Source of the DNA: DASPKX01 sp035627835
GTDB taxonomy: Bacteria > Verrucomicrobiota > Verrucomicrobiia > Limisphaerales > SXQI01
Direction of reading: 5' to 3'
DNA length: 62,275 nucleotides
NCBI GenBank assembly: GCA_035627835.1
Contig: DASPKX010000004.1
Span: 1-62,275 of the forward strand
Position numbers and translations under genes: made by a program. The notes beneath the pieces were generated by a model. That model was given only the letters and a program-made list of their open reading frames with translations. It did not search any database and was not told where the DNA came from. Shown here in pieces: positions 42,719 to 51,303 of the stretch. Numbering within the stretch: position 1 is the stretch's first letter; each line of letters begins with the position of its first letter.

Positions 42719-43042
42719 ATGATATCGAACGAACGTCCATCGTCCTTCGGCCATCGGAACGGCTTCAACGGCCACTCGGGTCAGGGCAGTCATGGTTACG
42801 GCGGGCCAAAACAAGCGCCGGTTGCGGAGGACACACTTCGCAGCGATAAGATCCAGATAGAACGGAAGACCTTTGTCTTTTCCCTGCGCGAGAATCCGCG
42901 CGGGCGTTTCCTGCGCATCACGGAAGATGTGAACGGGCGTCGGGATACCATCATCATCCCTGCAACCGGTCTGGAAGACTTTCGTCGGGTCGTCGAAGAT
43001 ATGCTTCAGACCTCGAACGACACGCCGCCCAAGACGGCTTAA
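42719..43042 (+). CDS. PUR-type nucleic-acid-binding protein (DUF3276-like)
   Basis: This small protein has 107 residues from ATG 42719; an in-frame ATG at 42686 would add 11. After a Gly- and Ser-rich N terminus it has the PUR pattern: DKIQIERKTFVFSLRENPRGRFLRITEDVNGRR, then DTIIIPATGLEDFRRVVEDM. PUR domains bind single-stranded DNA and RNA. Bacterial single-repeat forms are common in Bacteroidetes, spirochaetes and the PVC group. The stop codon shares the TTAA with the stop of the convergent rsfS gene. Confidence 0.85.
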   Translation: MISNERPSSFGHRNGFNGHSGQGSHGYGGPKQAPVAEDTLRSDKIQIERKTFVFSLRENPRGRFLRITEDVNGRRDTIIIPATGLEDFRRVVEDMLQTSNDTPPKTA

Positions 43043-43482
43043 TCTTCGGCAACTTTTTTCGCGCGAGACCCAGGCTTTTTAGTCTGGGTCTTCTTTTTTG
43101 CAGCTTTGGGTTTAGCTTCTGTGGGTTTGGTCTCCCCTGCTCCGCCCGGCACAAGCTTTGGCGCGTCGCCCCAGAGAGATTCCAGGTTGTAGTGCTCGCG
43201 CACGTCTTTGCGCATCACATGCACAAGAACGTCGAAATAATCCAAGACGACCCAAGACGCGCTGCGAATTCCTTCTGAGCGAGGCTTGAGACCGTGATCC
43301 TTTGCGAGTGTCTCGGTGATTTCGTCCACGATCGCGCGGAGATGAGGCTCACTGGTGCCTGAGCAAAGCACGAAATAGTCAGTAATCGAGGAAAGCTTGC
43401 GCAGGTCTAAGACGATCAAGTCCTCTGCTTTCCGGTTGTCCGCGAGTTCCCGGCAGAGTTCTGCCAATTTGGTGGAGTCCAT
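43039..43482 (-). CDS. rsfS: Ribosomal silencing factor RsfS
   Basis: This 147-residue protein has the RsfS core at about 10-105: DLRKLSSITDYFVLCSGTSEPHLRAI, then GIRSASWVVLDYFDVLVHVM and YYNLESLWGDAP-like ending (YNLESLWGD). RsfS binds L14 of the 50S subunit and blocks joining of subunits under nutrient stress. The last 40 residues are a Lys- and Pro-rich extension not in the family core. The gene follows nadD by 28 bases, the usual pairing. Its 3' end lies over a terminator of the opposite strand. Confidence 0.93.
   Translation of the reverse strand: MDSTKLAELCRELADNRKAEDLIVLDLRKLSSITDYFVLCSGTSEPHLRAIVDEITETLAKDHGLKPRSEGIRSASWVVLDYFDVLVHVMRKDVREHYNLESLWGDAPKLVPGGAGETKPTEAKPKAAKKKTQTKKPGSRAKKVAED
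43066..43098 (+). terminator. Intrinsic terminator of PUR gene, inside antisense of rsfS
   Basis: A stem AGACCCAG/CTGGGTCT, extended by a G-U and a C-G pair to 10, closes a 6-base TTTTTA loop and is followed by TCTTTTTT. It lies 24 bases downstream of the PUR stop codon but inside the 3' coding part of the convergent rsfS gene. Confidence 0.8.
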
Positions 43483-43510
43483 CTCTGGGGAAAAGATGCC
43501 TGAAAACAGC

Positions 43511-44083
43511 TTAAAGATAAAGTCTCTTGTCCCGAATGACCGCAGCGACGGCTTTCGGCGTCAAATGGTCGATCGCCTGACCGTTGTGAACCCGCTCCCG
43601 AACCATTGAGGAGGAGAGACCGATTGGCACGCCCTTCAGATACACGCCATGAAAAGGCGCGGGAAATTCAGCCATAGTTTCACCAGGTCGAGGTATGACC
43701 AGGAATTTGAGTTGGGCCGCGAGTTCCTCGCTTTGGCGCCATTTCGGCAGAAGAGGCACGTGATCGGCTCCGATCAGGTAGTAAAACTCGGCTTGCGGCC
43801 ATTGGGTGCGGTAAGCACGCACGGTGTCGATGGTGTAACTAATCCCGCCCCGCAGAATCTCTTGCTCATCGACCACGCACCGTGTCTCGCCGGCTAAGGC
43901 CAGCCGCAACATCCGCAGGCGCACTTCGGCAGGCGCAACCTGCCGCCCTGGCTTGAATGGGGATTGGGCTGCCGGGATGAAATGCAAGCGGTGGAGGTGC
44001 GCTTCCTCAAGCGCAGCGCGCGCCACGAGCAAGTGCCCAAGATGAACGGGATCAAACGATCCGCCATAAAGCCCAATCTTCAT
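43511..44083 (-). CDS. nadD: Nicotinate-nucleotide adenylyltransferase NadD
   Basis: This 190-residue enzyme forms deamido-NAD from nicotinate mononucleotide and ATP in the cytoplasm. The nucleotidyltransferase motif GGSFDPVHLGHLLVA opens the protein, followed by FIPAAQSPFK, YYLIGADHVPLLPKW and the C-terminal ISSTxIRxR equivalent (GLSSSMVRERV). Length is normal. One base separates it from the end of cstA upstream, so cstA, nadD and rsfS probably share a transcript. Confidence 0.95.
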   Translation of the reverse strand: MKIGLYGGSFDPVHLGHLLVARAALEEAHLHRLHFIPAAQSPFKPGRQVAPAEVRLRMLRLALAGETRCVVDEQEILRGGISYTIDTVRAYRTQWPQAEFYYLIGADHVPLLPKWRQSEELAAQLKFLVIPRPGETMAEFPAPFHGVYLKGVPIGLSSSMVRERVHNGQAIDHLTPKAVAAVIRDKRLYL

Positions 44084-44084
44084 C

Positions 44085-46421
44085 TTAGCAACAGTTACGG
44101 ATGGTGCGGTAACGCTCCCTTAACGCGGTTTGGTATGCATCCCCACCTTGGACAGGATCGCACTGGCAGACAGAGATACGCTCAGCCGCTCGTGCCGTTG
44201 CGGCCTCACCTGAGAGTTCTTTTAAAAGCAAGAACGCGAGGCTGAGCCAGGCGAGAGCGTTGAGTGGCTTCGATTCAGCTATCGCGTATTCTGGCAGCCA
44301 GACCGGCTCGGACTCATTCAAGAGAGCCAGGCGTTTGCGCGCTATCAACAAAACCCATTCACTGACGCTCAGCGCCACAATGCAACCAACAAGGGCCAGG
44401 AACAAAGCGGCGACCACTGCGTCCAGGGCTTGATTGAAATGAAGGGCTCGGTTCACGCGCACCGCTTTCTCAGCAGCAGCGATGGCTTCCGCACCGCCAA
44501 CCTGGCGCGCTGCTTCGACCGCCTTTTCTAGGCCGGGCAGTTTCTCAGTCAAAGCGGCGGCGTTTGATAGAAATCCAATTCGCGGATCGGGATGGAAGAT
44601 CTTCTGGAGCCCAGCAGTCATTGTGACGGCGAGCAACCAGACGAGCGGGATTAGGGTGACAAGCGCATAAATGGGTTTTCCCTTGGCCGATCTGCCTGGG
44701 ATGTTAGCCAGTTGCATCTTAAGGATGATCGTTGTCGCGAGGCAAAGCGCGATTGAGGCCAGGAGTTGGTTGGCGATTCCGAAGAGAGGCCAGAGGGAAT
44801 TTATGCCTCCGAGGGGATCCTTCACACCGGAGATGAGAAAGTAGCCCCAGCCCACCACGATCAGGAAGCTGGCGAGGACGTTTGCAAACATGGAGTTGGT
44901 GTTACCCAGCGGTTTTGAAATGCGACCCAGAACATCCTGGAGCAAGTAACGGCCGACGCGGGTGCCAGCGTCGAGGGTTGTCAAAATGAAGAGGGCCTCG
45001 AACATGATGGCGAAGTGATACCAGAGGTCCAACCAGCGGTTGCCGACGACTTTCGCGAAGATTTGGGCCATTCCCACGGCGAGGGTTGCAGCGCCTCCCG
45101 TTCGGCCAAAAAGGGAGTTCTCACCAATTTGGGTGGCGAGACCGTTCATCTGCTCGACGGAAACGTCAAAGCCGACATTCCGCACTTTTTGAACCGTGTC
45201 CGCCGCGATGGCCGCGGCATCTGGGCCGACGCCCTTGATGTTCATGCTCAAATAAACACCGGGATCCAATGTGCACGCCGCAACCAAAGCCATGATCGCA
45301 ACCAAGGATTCCAGGAGCATCGCTCCGTAGCCGATCGGGCGGGCGTATCCTTCGCGGGTAATTATTTTGGGCGTGGTGCCGCTGGAGATTAACGTGTGGA
45401 ATCCGGAGATTGCCCCGCAAGCGATGGTGATGAAGCAAAAGGGAAACAAACTACCTGCAAACACGAGGCCGGATCCATCCACGAATCGGGTGAGCGCAGG
45501 CATTTTCATTTCCGGAAGCACGAGGAATACCCCGGCCACGAGGGCAAAGATTGTGCCGAGCTTCATGAACGTGCTGAGGTAATCCCGTGGAGCCAGGAGC
45601 AGCCACACAGGAAACACGCTCGCGGCCAGGGAGTAGATGATCACCGCGTAGGCCAAAGGCAGTTCGCCCATGGTGAAAAACTTCGCAAGCGTGGCGTCCG
45701 AATGGACGAATTTACCGCCCCAGACTGCGAGAAGTAGGAGAACTACGCCGAGAATCGAACATTCGAGAACTTTGCCCACCCGCACGAAACGGAGGTACCC
45801 GCCCATCAGCATGGCAATCGGAATTGTGGCTCCAACGGTGAAAACGCCCCACGGGCTCTCGGCAAGGGCTTTCACGACCACGAGTGCAAGCACCGCAAGA
45901 AGGATTACCATGATCGCGAGAATGGCTGCGGTCGCAATGCCTCCGGCGACCGTGCTTAGCTCTTCTCGAGCCATTTGGCCGAGCGATTTGCCATTCCGGC
46001 GCATGGAACAGAAAAGGACAACGAAGTCTTGGACAGCCCCGCCAAGCACGACGCCTATCAGGATCCAAAGTGCGCCTGGCAAGTAGCCAAATTGTGCCGC
46101 CAACACGGGCCCAACGAGCGGGCCAGGGCCCGAAATTGCGGCGAAATGATGGCCAAACACGATCCATTTGTTGGTCTTAACGAAATCCTTTCCATCATCG
46201 TGAACTTCGCAAGGCGTGGCCCTCCGGTCATTGAGCATGAGCACTTTTGCCGCCACCCACTTCGAGTAGAAGCGGTACCCGATGGCATAGGAACAGAGAG
46301 CGGCCAAGAGGATATATCCGGAGCTGATGTGCTCCCCGCGCTTAAAAGCGAGGATGAGATAAGCCCACGCGCCAAGCGCAGCGACTAGCGTCCAAATAAT
46401 CACGCGAAGCGCAGTTTTCAT
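44085..46421 (-). CDS. cstA: Carbon starvation protein CstA
   Basis: This 778-residue multi-pass membrane protein has about 17 hydrophobic helices. Signature segments of CstA are seen: DGKDFVKTNKWIVFGHHFAAISGPGPLVGPVLAAQFGYLPG near residue 75, WVLLAPRDYLSTFMKLGT-like (WLLLAPRDYLSTFMKLGT) and FHTLISSGTTPKII. The family carries pyruvate or peptides during carbon limitation, depending on the member. A polar helical stretch near 645-680 lies between helices. The gene starts the cstA-nadD-rsfS operon. Confidence 0.94.
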   Translation of the reverse strand: MKTALRVIIWTLVAALGAWAYLILAFKRGEHISSGYILLAALCSYAIGYRFYSKWVAAKVLMLNDRRATPCEVHDDGKDFVKTNKWIVFGHHFAAISGPGPLVGPVLAAQFGYLPGALWILIGVVLGGAVQDFVVLFCSMRRNGKSLGQMAREELSTVAGGIATAAILAIMVILLAVLALVVVKALAESPWGVFTVGATIPIAMLMGGYLRFVRVGKVLECSILGVVLLLLAVWGGKFVHSDATLAKFFTMGELPLAYAVIIYSLAASVFPVWLLLAPRDYLSTFMKLGTIFALVAGVFLVLPEMKMPALTRFVDGSGLVFAGSLFPFCFITIACGAISGFHTLISSGTTPKIITREGYARPIGYGAMLLESLVAIMALVAACTLDPGVYLSMNIKGVGPDAAAIAADTVQKVRNVGFDVSVEQMNGLATQIGENSLFGRTGGAATLAVGMAQIFAKVVGNRWLDLWYHFAIMFEALFILTTLDAGTRVGRYLLQDVLGRISKPLGNTNSMFANVLASFLIVVGWGYFLISGVKDPLGGINSLWPLFGIANQLLASIALCLATTIILKMQLANIPGRSAKGKPIYALVTLIPLVWLLAVTMTAGLQKIFHPDPRIGFLSNAAALTEKLPGLEKAVEAARQVGGAEAIAAAEKAVRVNRALHFNQALDAVVAALFLALVGCIVALSVSEWVLLIARKRLALLNESEPVWLPEYAIAESKPLNALAWLSLAFLLLKELSGEAATARAAERISVCQCDPVQGGDAYQTALRERYRTIRNCC

Positions 46422-46474
46422 CCTGAAGAATTTTGTTAATCATCCGCTTACAAGGAAAGCAGAGTCAAAGTCGA

Positions 46475-46798
46475 ATGCTTTTTGTGAAGCACGTGAGCGC
46501 CCCACCACAGGAAGAAGCCGCCTCCCAACTCTCGCCTGAGTTGAAGCGATACCATTTATACCAGACATTTGCCATTCTCTGGTTATTCCCCTGCCTGGGT
46601 GGGGTAATTATGGCCTGGCCAATTTTGGGATTAAACTGGTCGCAACCTAACCGTGCTCTCGAACTCATCACAGTGGAACAATGGATCGCGTTGCTGTTGG
46701 TTGGGGCGCAGATTATCTTTGCGTTGCAGGCATGGATCTACGCCATCGCCACACGCGCTGAGCGCAAACAACAATGCCGTTTTACGAATACGAATTGA
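46475..46798 (+). CDS. Small two-helix membrane protein
   Basis: The protein has 107 residues from ATG 46475. Two hydrophobic helices (about 35-53, FAILWLFPCLGGVIMAWPIL, and 72-92) flank a short loop. No family is recognised. It overlaps the FmdB-type gene by 25 bases and diverges from cstA. Good hydrophobic periodicity and the overlap support a real gene. Confidence 0.65.
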   Translation: MLFVKHVSAPPQEEAASQLSPELKRYHLYQTFAILWLFPCLGGVIMAWPILGLNWSQPNRALELITVEQWIALLLVGAQIIFALQAWIYAIATRAERKQQCRFTNTN

Positions 46799-47019
46799 CC
46801 GAAGGTGACTGCAAGGTCTGTGGTGGAAAGTTCACGCTGAACCGTCCGATTAGCCGCCCTACCCTGACGAATTGTCCTCTTTGCAAAAAGCCAGTGCGCA
46901 AGGTCATCTCTGGCTTTAGCTCCCCCCAAAAGCTAAAGCCGTTATCAGTGACCGACGCCAAGGCCGCGGGCTTCACCGTGTTAAAGAAGGTTGGCAAAGG
47001 GGAATACGAGAAGCAATAG
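46774..47019 (+). CDS. FmdB-type zinc ribbon protein
   Basis: This 81-residue protein starts MPFYEYELTEGDCKVCGG and has a second Cys pair in NCPLCKKPVRKVISG, the zinc-ribbon layout of FmdB regulators (YEY start, CxxC, CPxC). The tail (KLKPLSVTDAKAAGFTVLKKVG) is Lys-rich. Such proteins are proposed to be regulatory or to bind RNA; the target is unknown. Confidence 0.85.
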   Translation: MPFYEYELTEGDCKVCGGKFTLNRPISRPTLTNCPLCKKPVRKVISGFSSPQKLKPLSVTDAKAAGFTVLKKVGKGEYEKQ

Positions 47020-47138
47020 ACTGTCTTCTCGCCGCAATTACTGCTCGGAAAAACCCCGAAGTCGATTTGCGCAAAGCACAGGCGCTGCGCATATTCCTTT
47101 AGCAGGCAGTGGGGTTTGGCAGAAGCACAGGAGGGTTC

Positions 47139-47360
47139 ATGGCAGCCGAAGCTTTTGTCGAAGTCAGCACCGCCCAGCCGTTTTGGCTGTTGGTGGTTTC
47201 GGAGCAGGCCCGTGCGGGGCGTGCGGTATGCGTCAAAGGAGTTGAATTCAATTACGAGCGGAACCTCGTCGCGGATGTTGCGCGAGAGCATCGGATGGAC
47301 TTGGACAGCAGTGCGCCTGGTGAGATTCGACTTCGCCCCAGGGCGGCGGCTCCATCTTAG
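47139..47360 (+). CDS. Small uncharacterised protein
   Basis: The protein has 73 residues from ATG 47139, preceded by AGGAGGG at 5-base spacing, the strongest Shine-Dalgarno seen in this region. The sequence (AEAFVEVSTAQPFWLLVV, then VEFNYERNLVADVAREHRMDLD) has balanced composition but no recognised family. It ends 5 bases from the end of the convergent cytochrome gene. Another frame over the same bases is open but lacks a ribosome site. Confidence 0.5.
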   Translation: MAAEAFVEVSTAQPFWLLVVSEQARAGRAVCVKGVEFNYERNLVADVAREHRMDLDSSAPGEIRLRPRAAAPS

Positions 47361-47365
47361 GCCGC

Positions 47366-50299
47366 TTAATTACGCAGATACGCGAGAAGATCAGCAACAT
47401 CCTCCGAGCTTAATCCTTCCTCGAGGCCTTCAGGCATTAGAGATTTTCCTGTCGCATTAAGGTTATGAACGAACTCGCGCGCGAATTTATGCGTGCGGCC
47501 GCTCGCATCGCGAATGGAGAGGCTGTCAGAGTTTTCATCCACGATTATTCCTGTGTGCGCCTCACCTGAACGAAGTTCTAAATCGTAGGCAATGAAGCGG
47601 GAGGACAACTCGCGGTTTGGATCAATGAAGTGGACGAGCAAATACTCAGAGCCATTGCTTTTCACACTTTGCAGATCCGGACCGACCTCTTGCCCTTCTC
47701 CTTTATATTTATGGCATGCGGCACGGCGCTGGTGGAAGGTGCCCTTCCCTTTCTCTGGGTCTCCCTTCAGTGCAAGAGCGGGAGTGAACTTTTGAACTAC
47801 TTGCTGTCGGGACAGCGCGCCGTCAGCGGGCTTAAGATACTTTGAGACAATTGAAGCGGCGCTTGGCGCTTGTTGTTTACGAAGGGCTTCCCGGTTGCTC
47901 GCGGTGAACTCCGACACGTGAATAGCTCCTTCCGCCAAGGCTTTCTCCAGCTTCGGATGCAAGTCCGGAACTGCAATGAACCGGTCCAACGCCACAGAGC
48001 GAAGCGTCGGCGTGAGTTGAGGCCACCGCTGTAAGATAAGCTCTGCGCCCCGGTTGCGGTCCTTTGCGAGCAATTCTTGTATGGCAGCTTCCTGCACCGG
48101 CGCAGGAATGCGCGACCGCAATGCGCCAGCAAGGCTTGGAACGGCGCGCTCAGCCTTGGCTGTGGCGACGATGGCAACGGCGTTCCTAAGGACCGCCAGG
48201 TCCGCAGGCTCTTCAGCGGCCAGCATTTCCACGCTGTCTTGAAGCAGTTTCTGATAAAGACGCGCGGACGCGAGTTGTGAGGCGATGTTGTCGCGGGTCT
48301 GTTTATGCGAAAGGAGGGCGGCCAAGCCGCTGAGGGCTAAATCCCGTTCAGTGGCAGTCAGCTTTATCATCACGGTTTTCGCGGTTTCGACCTGCTCCTT
48401 GCTCCCGTTTGCCCCCAATGCCCGAAGATATTCCTGAAAGAGCCAGGGTGTGTAAGGAGGCCCCGAAAGTTCCGGCGTGTGCTGCTGAAGAATACTGTGG
48501 ATAGCGGCGATCCCGGCGTTTCGAATCCAGGAGTCATCACTCTGCGCAAGTGCGCGAGTTACCACAGGCCAAAACTCCAGGAGCGGTTTGCGAGTGACTG
48601 CCAAAAGCAGTTCGTGTGGAACTCGGGCGACTGGATCCTGGGCCAGCCGTTCCAAGGCGGCGGCGAGTTCAACCTGCTCCGCAGCGCTCCACGTTACTCC
48701 CGCCAGCATGCGAAGAGCATGCTCCCGCACTCTTGCATCCTGATCCCGGAGACCCACAAGAATGTCGTTGGGTCGAAGGGCCTTCAGCCCGGCTAACACG
48801 CCCAGGCGATGAATCCTGGCAACGGGTTCCAAAGGGACTTCCTTTAGAGCTTCGGCCGCGCTGCGATCCTGTCGCTCATAAAGAACCCGGGCTGCGGTGT
48901 CACGCGTCCACCCATTCGGGTCGCCGAGATGGGCTGCCAGTTCCCTGGTGCTCGACTTGCTGAGGTTCACAAGTTTGATTTCAGGAGTGTTCACCGCTGT
49001 AACCCGGTAAATGCGGCCCATGGTGTTGCCGCTGTTGAGATCGACGTTGTCTTTGATGACTTTGGGAATTGACCATGGGTGCTCGATGATCTCGCGGTAC
49101 ATATCGACAACGTAGAGCGCGCCGTCAGGACCGTTGGCAAGCTGAACCGGTCGAAACCATGTGTCTGTAGAGGCTAAAAATTCTGAAGTCTTTTCGTCAT
49201 CAGCTCGTTCAGCGGCAAACTCCACGCCAGCAGGGCGAAGCTTTTTGCGGTGGATCAAGTTGCTTCCGCAGTCGGCAACGAAAACATCCCCCTCGAACGC
49301 CGCACCCAAAGCTTGACCGCGATAGACGGCTAATCCGGTCGCGCTCGTAAAATACCCCGAAGCCCGCCCTCCGCCTTCAATTGGCCCGGGCACGAGGCCG
49401 GCTACGCGCCATTGCGTTCGCAAAACCCGCCATGGCTCCTCTTGGCTAGCGCGAAATACAGGGGCTGCGGGGCCATCATTGGCAATCGCCACCACCGGAG
49501 CGCCCAGCGACATCTGAGCTGAGGGTGGAATGTCCCGCTGCTCGTAGATGACTTGCCGAATATGGCTGCTGTTATTGCAGAGAAACTTGCGTCCCCAATC
49601 ATCGAAGGAGGCTCCGTATTGGCCCCCACCTGTCTCCAGACGAGTTTCAAAGGTGTGGGGATCAAAGGAGAAATCGTGAACTCGCACGTTCAGAGGTTCG
49701 GCGGAATCATTGGGTCTTTTGATGAGGCCGCCGTTGCCCCCGGTCGCCACGTGAATTCGATTGTCTAACGACCACGCAAGTGAGTTCGCCAACTGTTGAA
49801 CATTCAAGGGTTGTCCATGAACGCCCAAGCCGGTGAGGACAACTCGGCGGACGTCCGCGCGATGATCACCGTCCGTGTCTTTGAGAAAAAGAATATCGGG
49901 AGTCGCGATCACGAAGACGCCTCCGCCGTAAGCGATCACTCCCGTCGGCCACGCGAGATCTTCGGCAAAGATAAAGGACTCGTCCATGCGCCCGTCGTTG
50001 TTTGTGTCTTTGAGCAGTCGGATGCGCCCAAGCCGCTCGTGGGCGCGCTCGGAGTAATCTCGCATTTCAACCACGAAGAGCTGATTGTTTTCGTCGAACG
50101 AGATGGCGATGGGATCCACAACGAGCGGTTCAGCAGCAACCAGTTCAATCTTAACCCCTGGGCGAAGCTTAAAAGTGGAAATCGCCTTTTCGGGCGGGGT
50201 CGGTGCGATACGGGCGAGATCACCTGGTTTGACGGCAGGTTCAGCGGCGTGCGAGAGCGCTAGCGATGCGGCGGCCAGCAAGAGCGAGCAACGGGACAT
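47366..50299 (-). CDS. PVC-type dehydrogenase/HEAT/cytochrome protein with altered heme motif
   Basis: The protein has 977 residues with a signal peptide (LLLAAASLALSHA). Residues about 30-430 form the beta-propeller dehydrogenase-like domain of the PVC family (PGVKIELVAAEPLVVDPIA, DGRMDESFIFAEDLAWPTGV, GPDGALYVVDMYREIIEHP). About 430-800 is HEAT-like helical repeats. About 845-977 is the family's C-terminal heme domain (GDPEKGKGTFHQ, VGPDL, ELSSRFIAYDLELRSGE). The heme site reads RAACH instead of CxxCH: the first Cys codon is CGT, one base from TGT. Covalent heme attachment by two thioethers is therefore impossible as written. The substrate is unknown. The amidohydrolase gene is divergent. 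Confidence 0.92.
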   Translation of the reverse strand: MSRCSLLLAAASLALSHAAEPAVKPGDLARIAPTPPEKAISTFKLRPGVKIELVAAEPLVVDPIAISFDENNQLFVVEMRDYSERAHERLGRIRLLKDTNNDGRMDESFIFAEDLAWPTGVIAYGGGVFVIATPDILFLKDTDGDHRADVRRVVLTGLGVHGQPLNVQQLANSLAWSLDNRIHVATGGNGGLIKRPNDSAEPLNVRVHDFSFDPHTFETRLETGGGQYGASFDDWGRKFLCNNSSHIRQVIYEQRDIPPSAQMSLGAPVVAIANDGPAAPVFRASQEEPWRVLRTQWRVAGLVPGPIEGGGRASGYFTSATGLAVYRGQALGAAFEGDVFVADCGSNLIHRKKLRPAGVEFAAERADDEKTSEFLASTDTWFRPVQLANGPDGALYVVDMYREIIEHPWSIPKVIKDNVDLNSGNTMGRIYRVTAVNTPEIKLVNLSKSSTRELAAHLGDPNGWTRDTAARVLYERQDRSAAEALKEVPLEPVARIHRLGVLAGLKALRPNDILVGLRDQDARVREHALRMLAGVTWSAAEQVELAAALERLAQDPVARVPHELLLAVTRKPLLEFWPVVTRALAQSDDSWIRNAGIAAIHSILQQHTPELSGPPYTPWLFQEYLRALGANGSKEQVETAKTVMIKLTATERDLALSGLAALLSHKQTRDNIASQLASARLYQKLLQDSVEMLAAEEPADLAVLRNAVAIVATAKAERAVPSLAGALRSRIPAPVQEAAIQELLAKDRNRGAELILQRWPQLTPTLRSVALDRFIAVPDLHPKLEKALAEGAIHVSEFTASNREALRKQQAPSAASIVSKYLKPADGALSRQQVVQKFTPALALKGDPEKGKGTFHQRRAACHKYKGEGQEVGPDLQSVKSNGSEYLLVHFIDPNRELSSRFIAYDLELRSGEAHTGIIVDENSDSLSIRDASGRTHKFAREFVHNLNATGKSLMPEGLEEGLSSEDVADLLAYLRN

Positions 50300-50391
50300 G
50301 CGCCGACTTAACCAGAGCTGCGGCGGTTGTTCAAACCTGCTTCGGTGAGAGGATCGCCTTTTCTGTATTCCAGTAATCGGGAAGGGTGCTT

Positions 50392-51294
50392 ATGCTTCCC
50401 CGCATGCCCATGACCCGACGCACGTTCCTGGCTCAAACTGCTTTGCTAACCGCTGCACATGCGCTCGGGGCCGGCGCTGGCGACGCAATCATCGATATTC
50501 ACCAGCATACAAACTACAGCGGACGCTCCAATGCAGCTTTGCTTGAGCATCAAAGGAAACTCGGCATCACGCACACCGTTCTCTTGCCTGCGGGTAAATT
50601 CTATGGGCTCGATGCGCAATGTGGCGGGAATGATTCCGTTCACGACATGCGGAGGAGTCATCCAGGCGAGTTTTCCGTTTTCGCTAACGAAATGCCTTAC
50701 GAAAAGGATGCCGAAGGAGTCATTCGGAAATACCTGAAGGATGGAGCTATCGGAATTGGCGAACAGAAGTTCAGGGTGTTCGCAGATTCAGGTTACATCG
50801 AGCGCGTGGCGGCGATCGCGAAGGAATTCAATGTTCCGGTGTTACTTCATTTTTGGGATGCCGATTACAACATGGAGCTTCCTCGCTTCCACAGAATCCT
50901 GGAGAAATTCCCGACAGTAAACTTTATCGGCCATGCGCAGACGTGGTGGGGGCATATCGACAAACGGTATGATGCAAAAACGATGTACCCCAAAGGGCCG
51001 GTCACGCCGGGCGGGATCACTGACCGTTTGCTCGCGGACCACGCGAATGCCTACGCGGACCTTTCCGCATTTTCCGGGCACAACGCTTTAGTGCGCGATG
51101 AAGCGTTCACGCGAGACTTCATGCAGCGTCACGCGGACAAACTGCTATTCGGCACCGACTGCGCCGACTCGGTGGGTGAAGGAGACAAATGCACCGGAGC
51201 GCAGATCCTGGCGGCGGTCCGCCGCTTAGCGCCCAGCAAAGCCGTGGAGCGGAAAGTTCTCCACGACAATGCCAAGCTGTTAATGAAGCTGTAG
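50392..51294 (+). CDS. Exported metal-dependent amidohydrolase
   Basis: The protein has 300 residues from ATG 50392, which follows GGAAGGG. A twin-arginine signal (TRRTFLAQTALLTAAHALGAGA) directs a folded protein out of the cytoplasm. The TIM-barrel hydrolase follows: DIHQHT (metal HxH), VLLHFWD, NFIGHAQTWW and LLFGTDCADS (metal Asp), the amidohydrolase-2 pattern. Its substrate is unknown; similar exported enzymes act on lactones, decarboxylate acids or hydrolyse amides. It ends 9 bases from the end of the giant LTD gene. Confidence 0.88.
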   Translation: MLPRMPMTRRTFLAQTALLTAAHALGAGAGDAIIDIHQHTNYSGRSNAALLEHQRKLGITHTVLLPAGKFYGLDAQCGGNDSVHDMRRSHPGEFSVFANEMPYEKDAEGVIRKYLKDGAIGIGEQKFRVFADSGYIERVAAIAKEFNVPVLLHFWDADYNMELPRFHRILEKFPTVNFIGHAQTWWGHIDKRYDAKTMYPKGPVTPGGITDRLLADHANAYADLSAFSGHNALVRDEAFTRDFMQRHADKLLFGTDCADSVGEGDKCTGAQILAAVRRLAPSKAVERKVLHDNAKLLMKL

Positions 51295-51303
51295 GCCCAG
51301 ATC

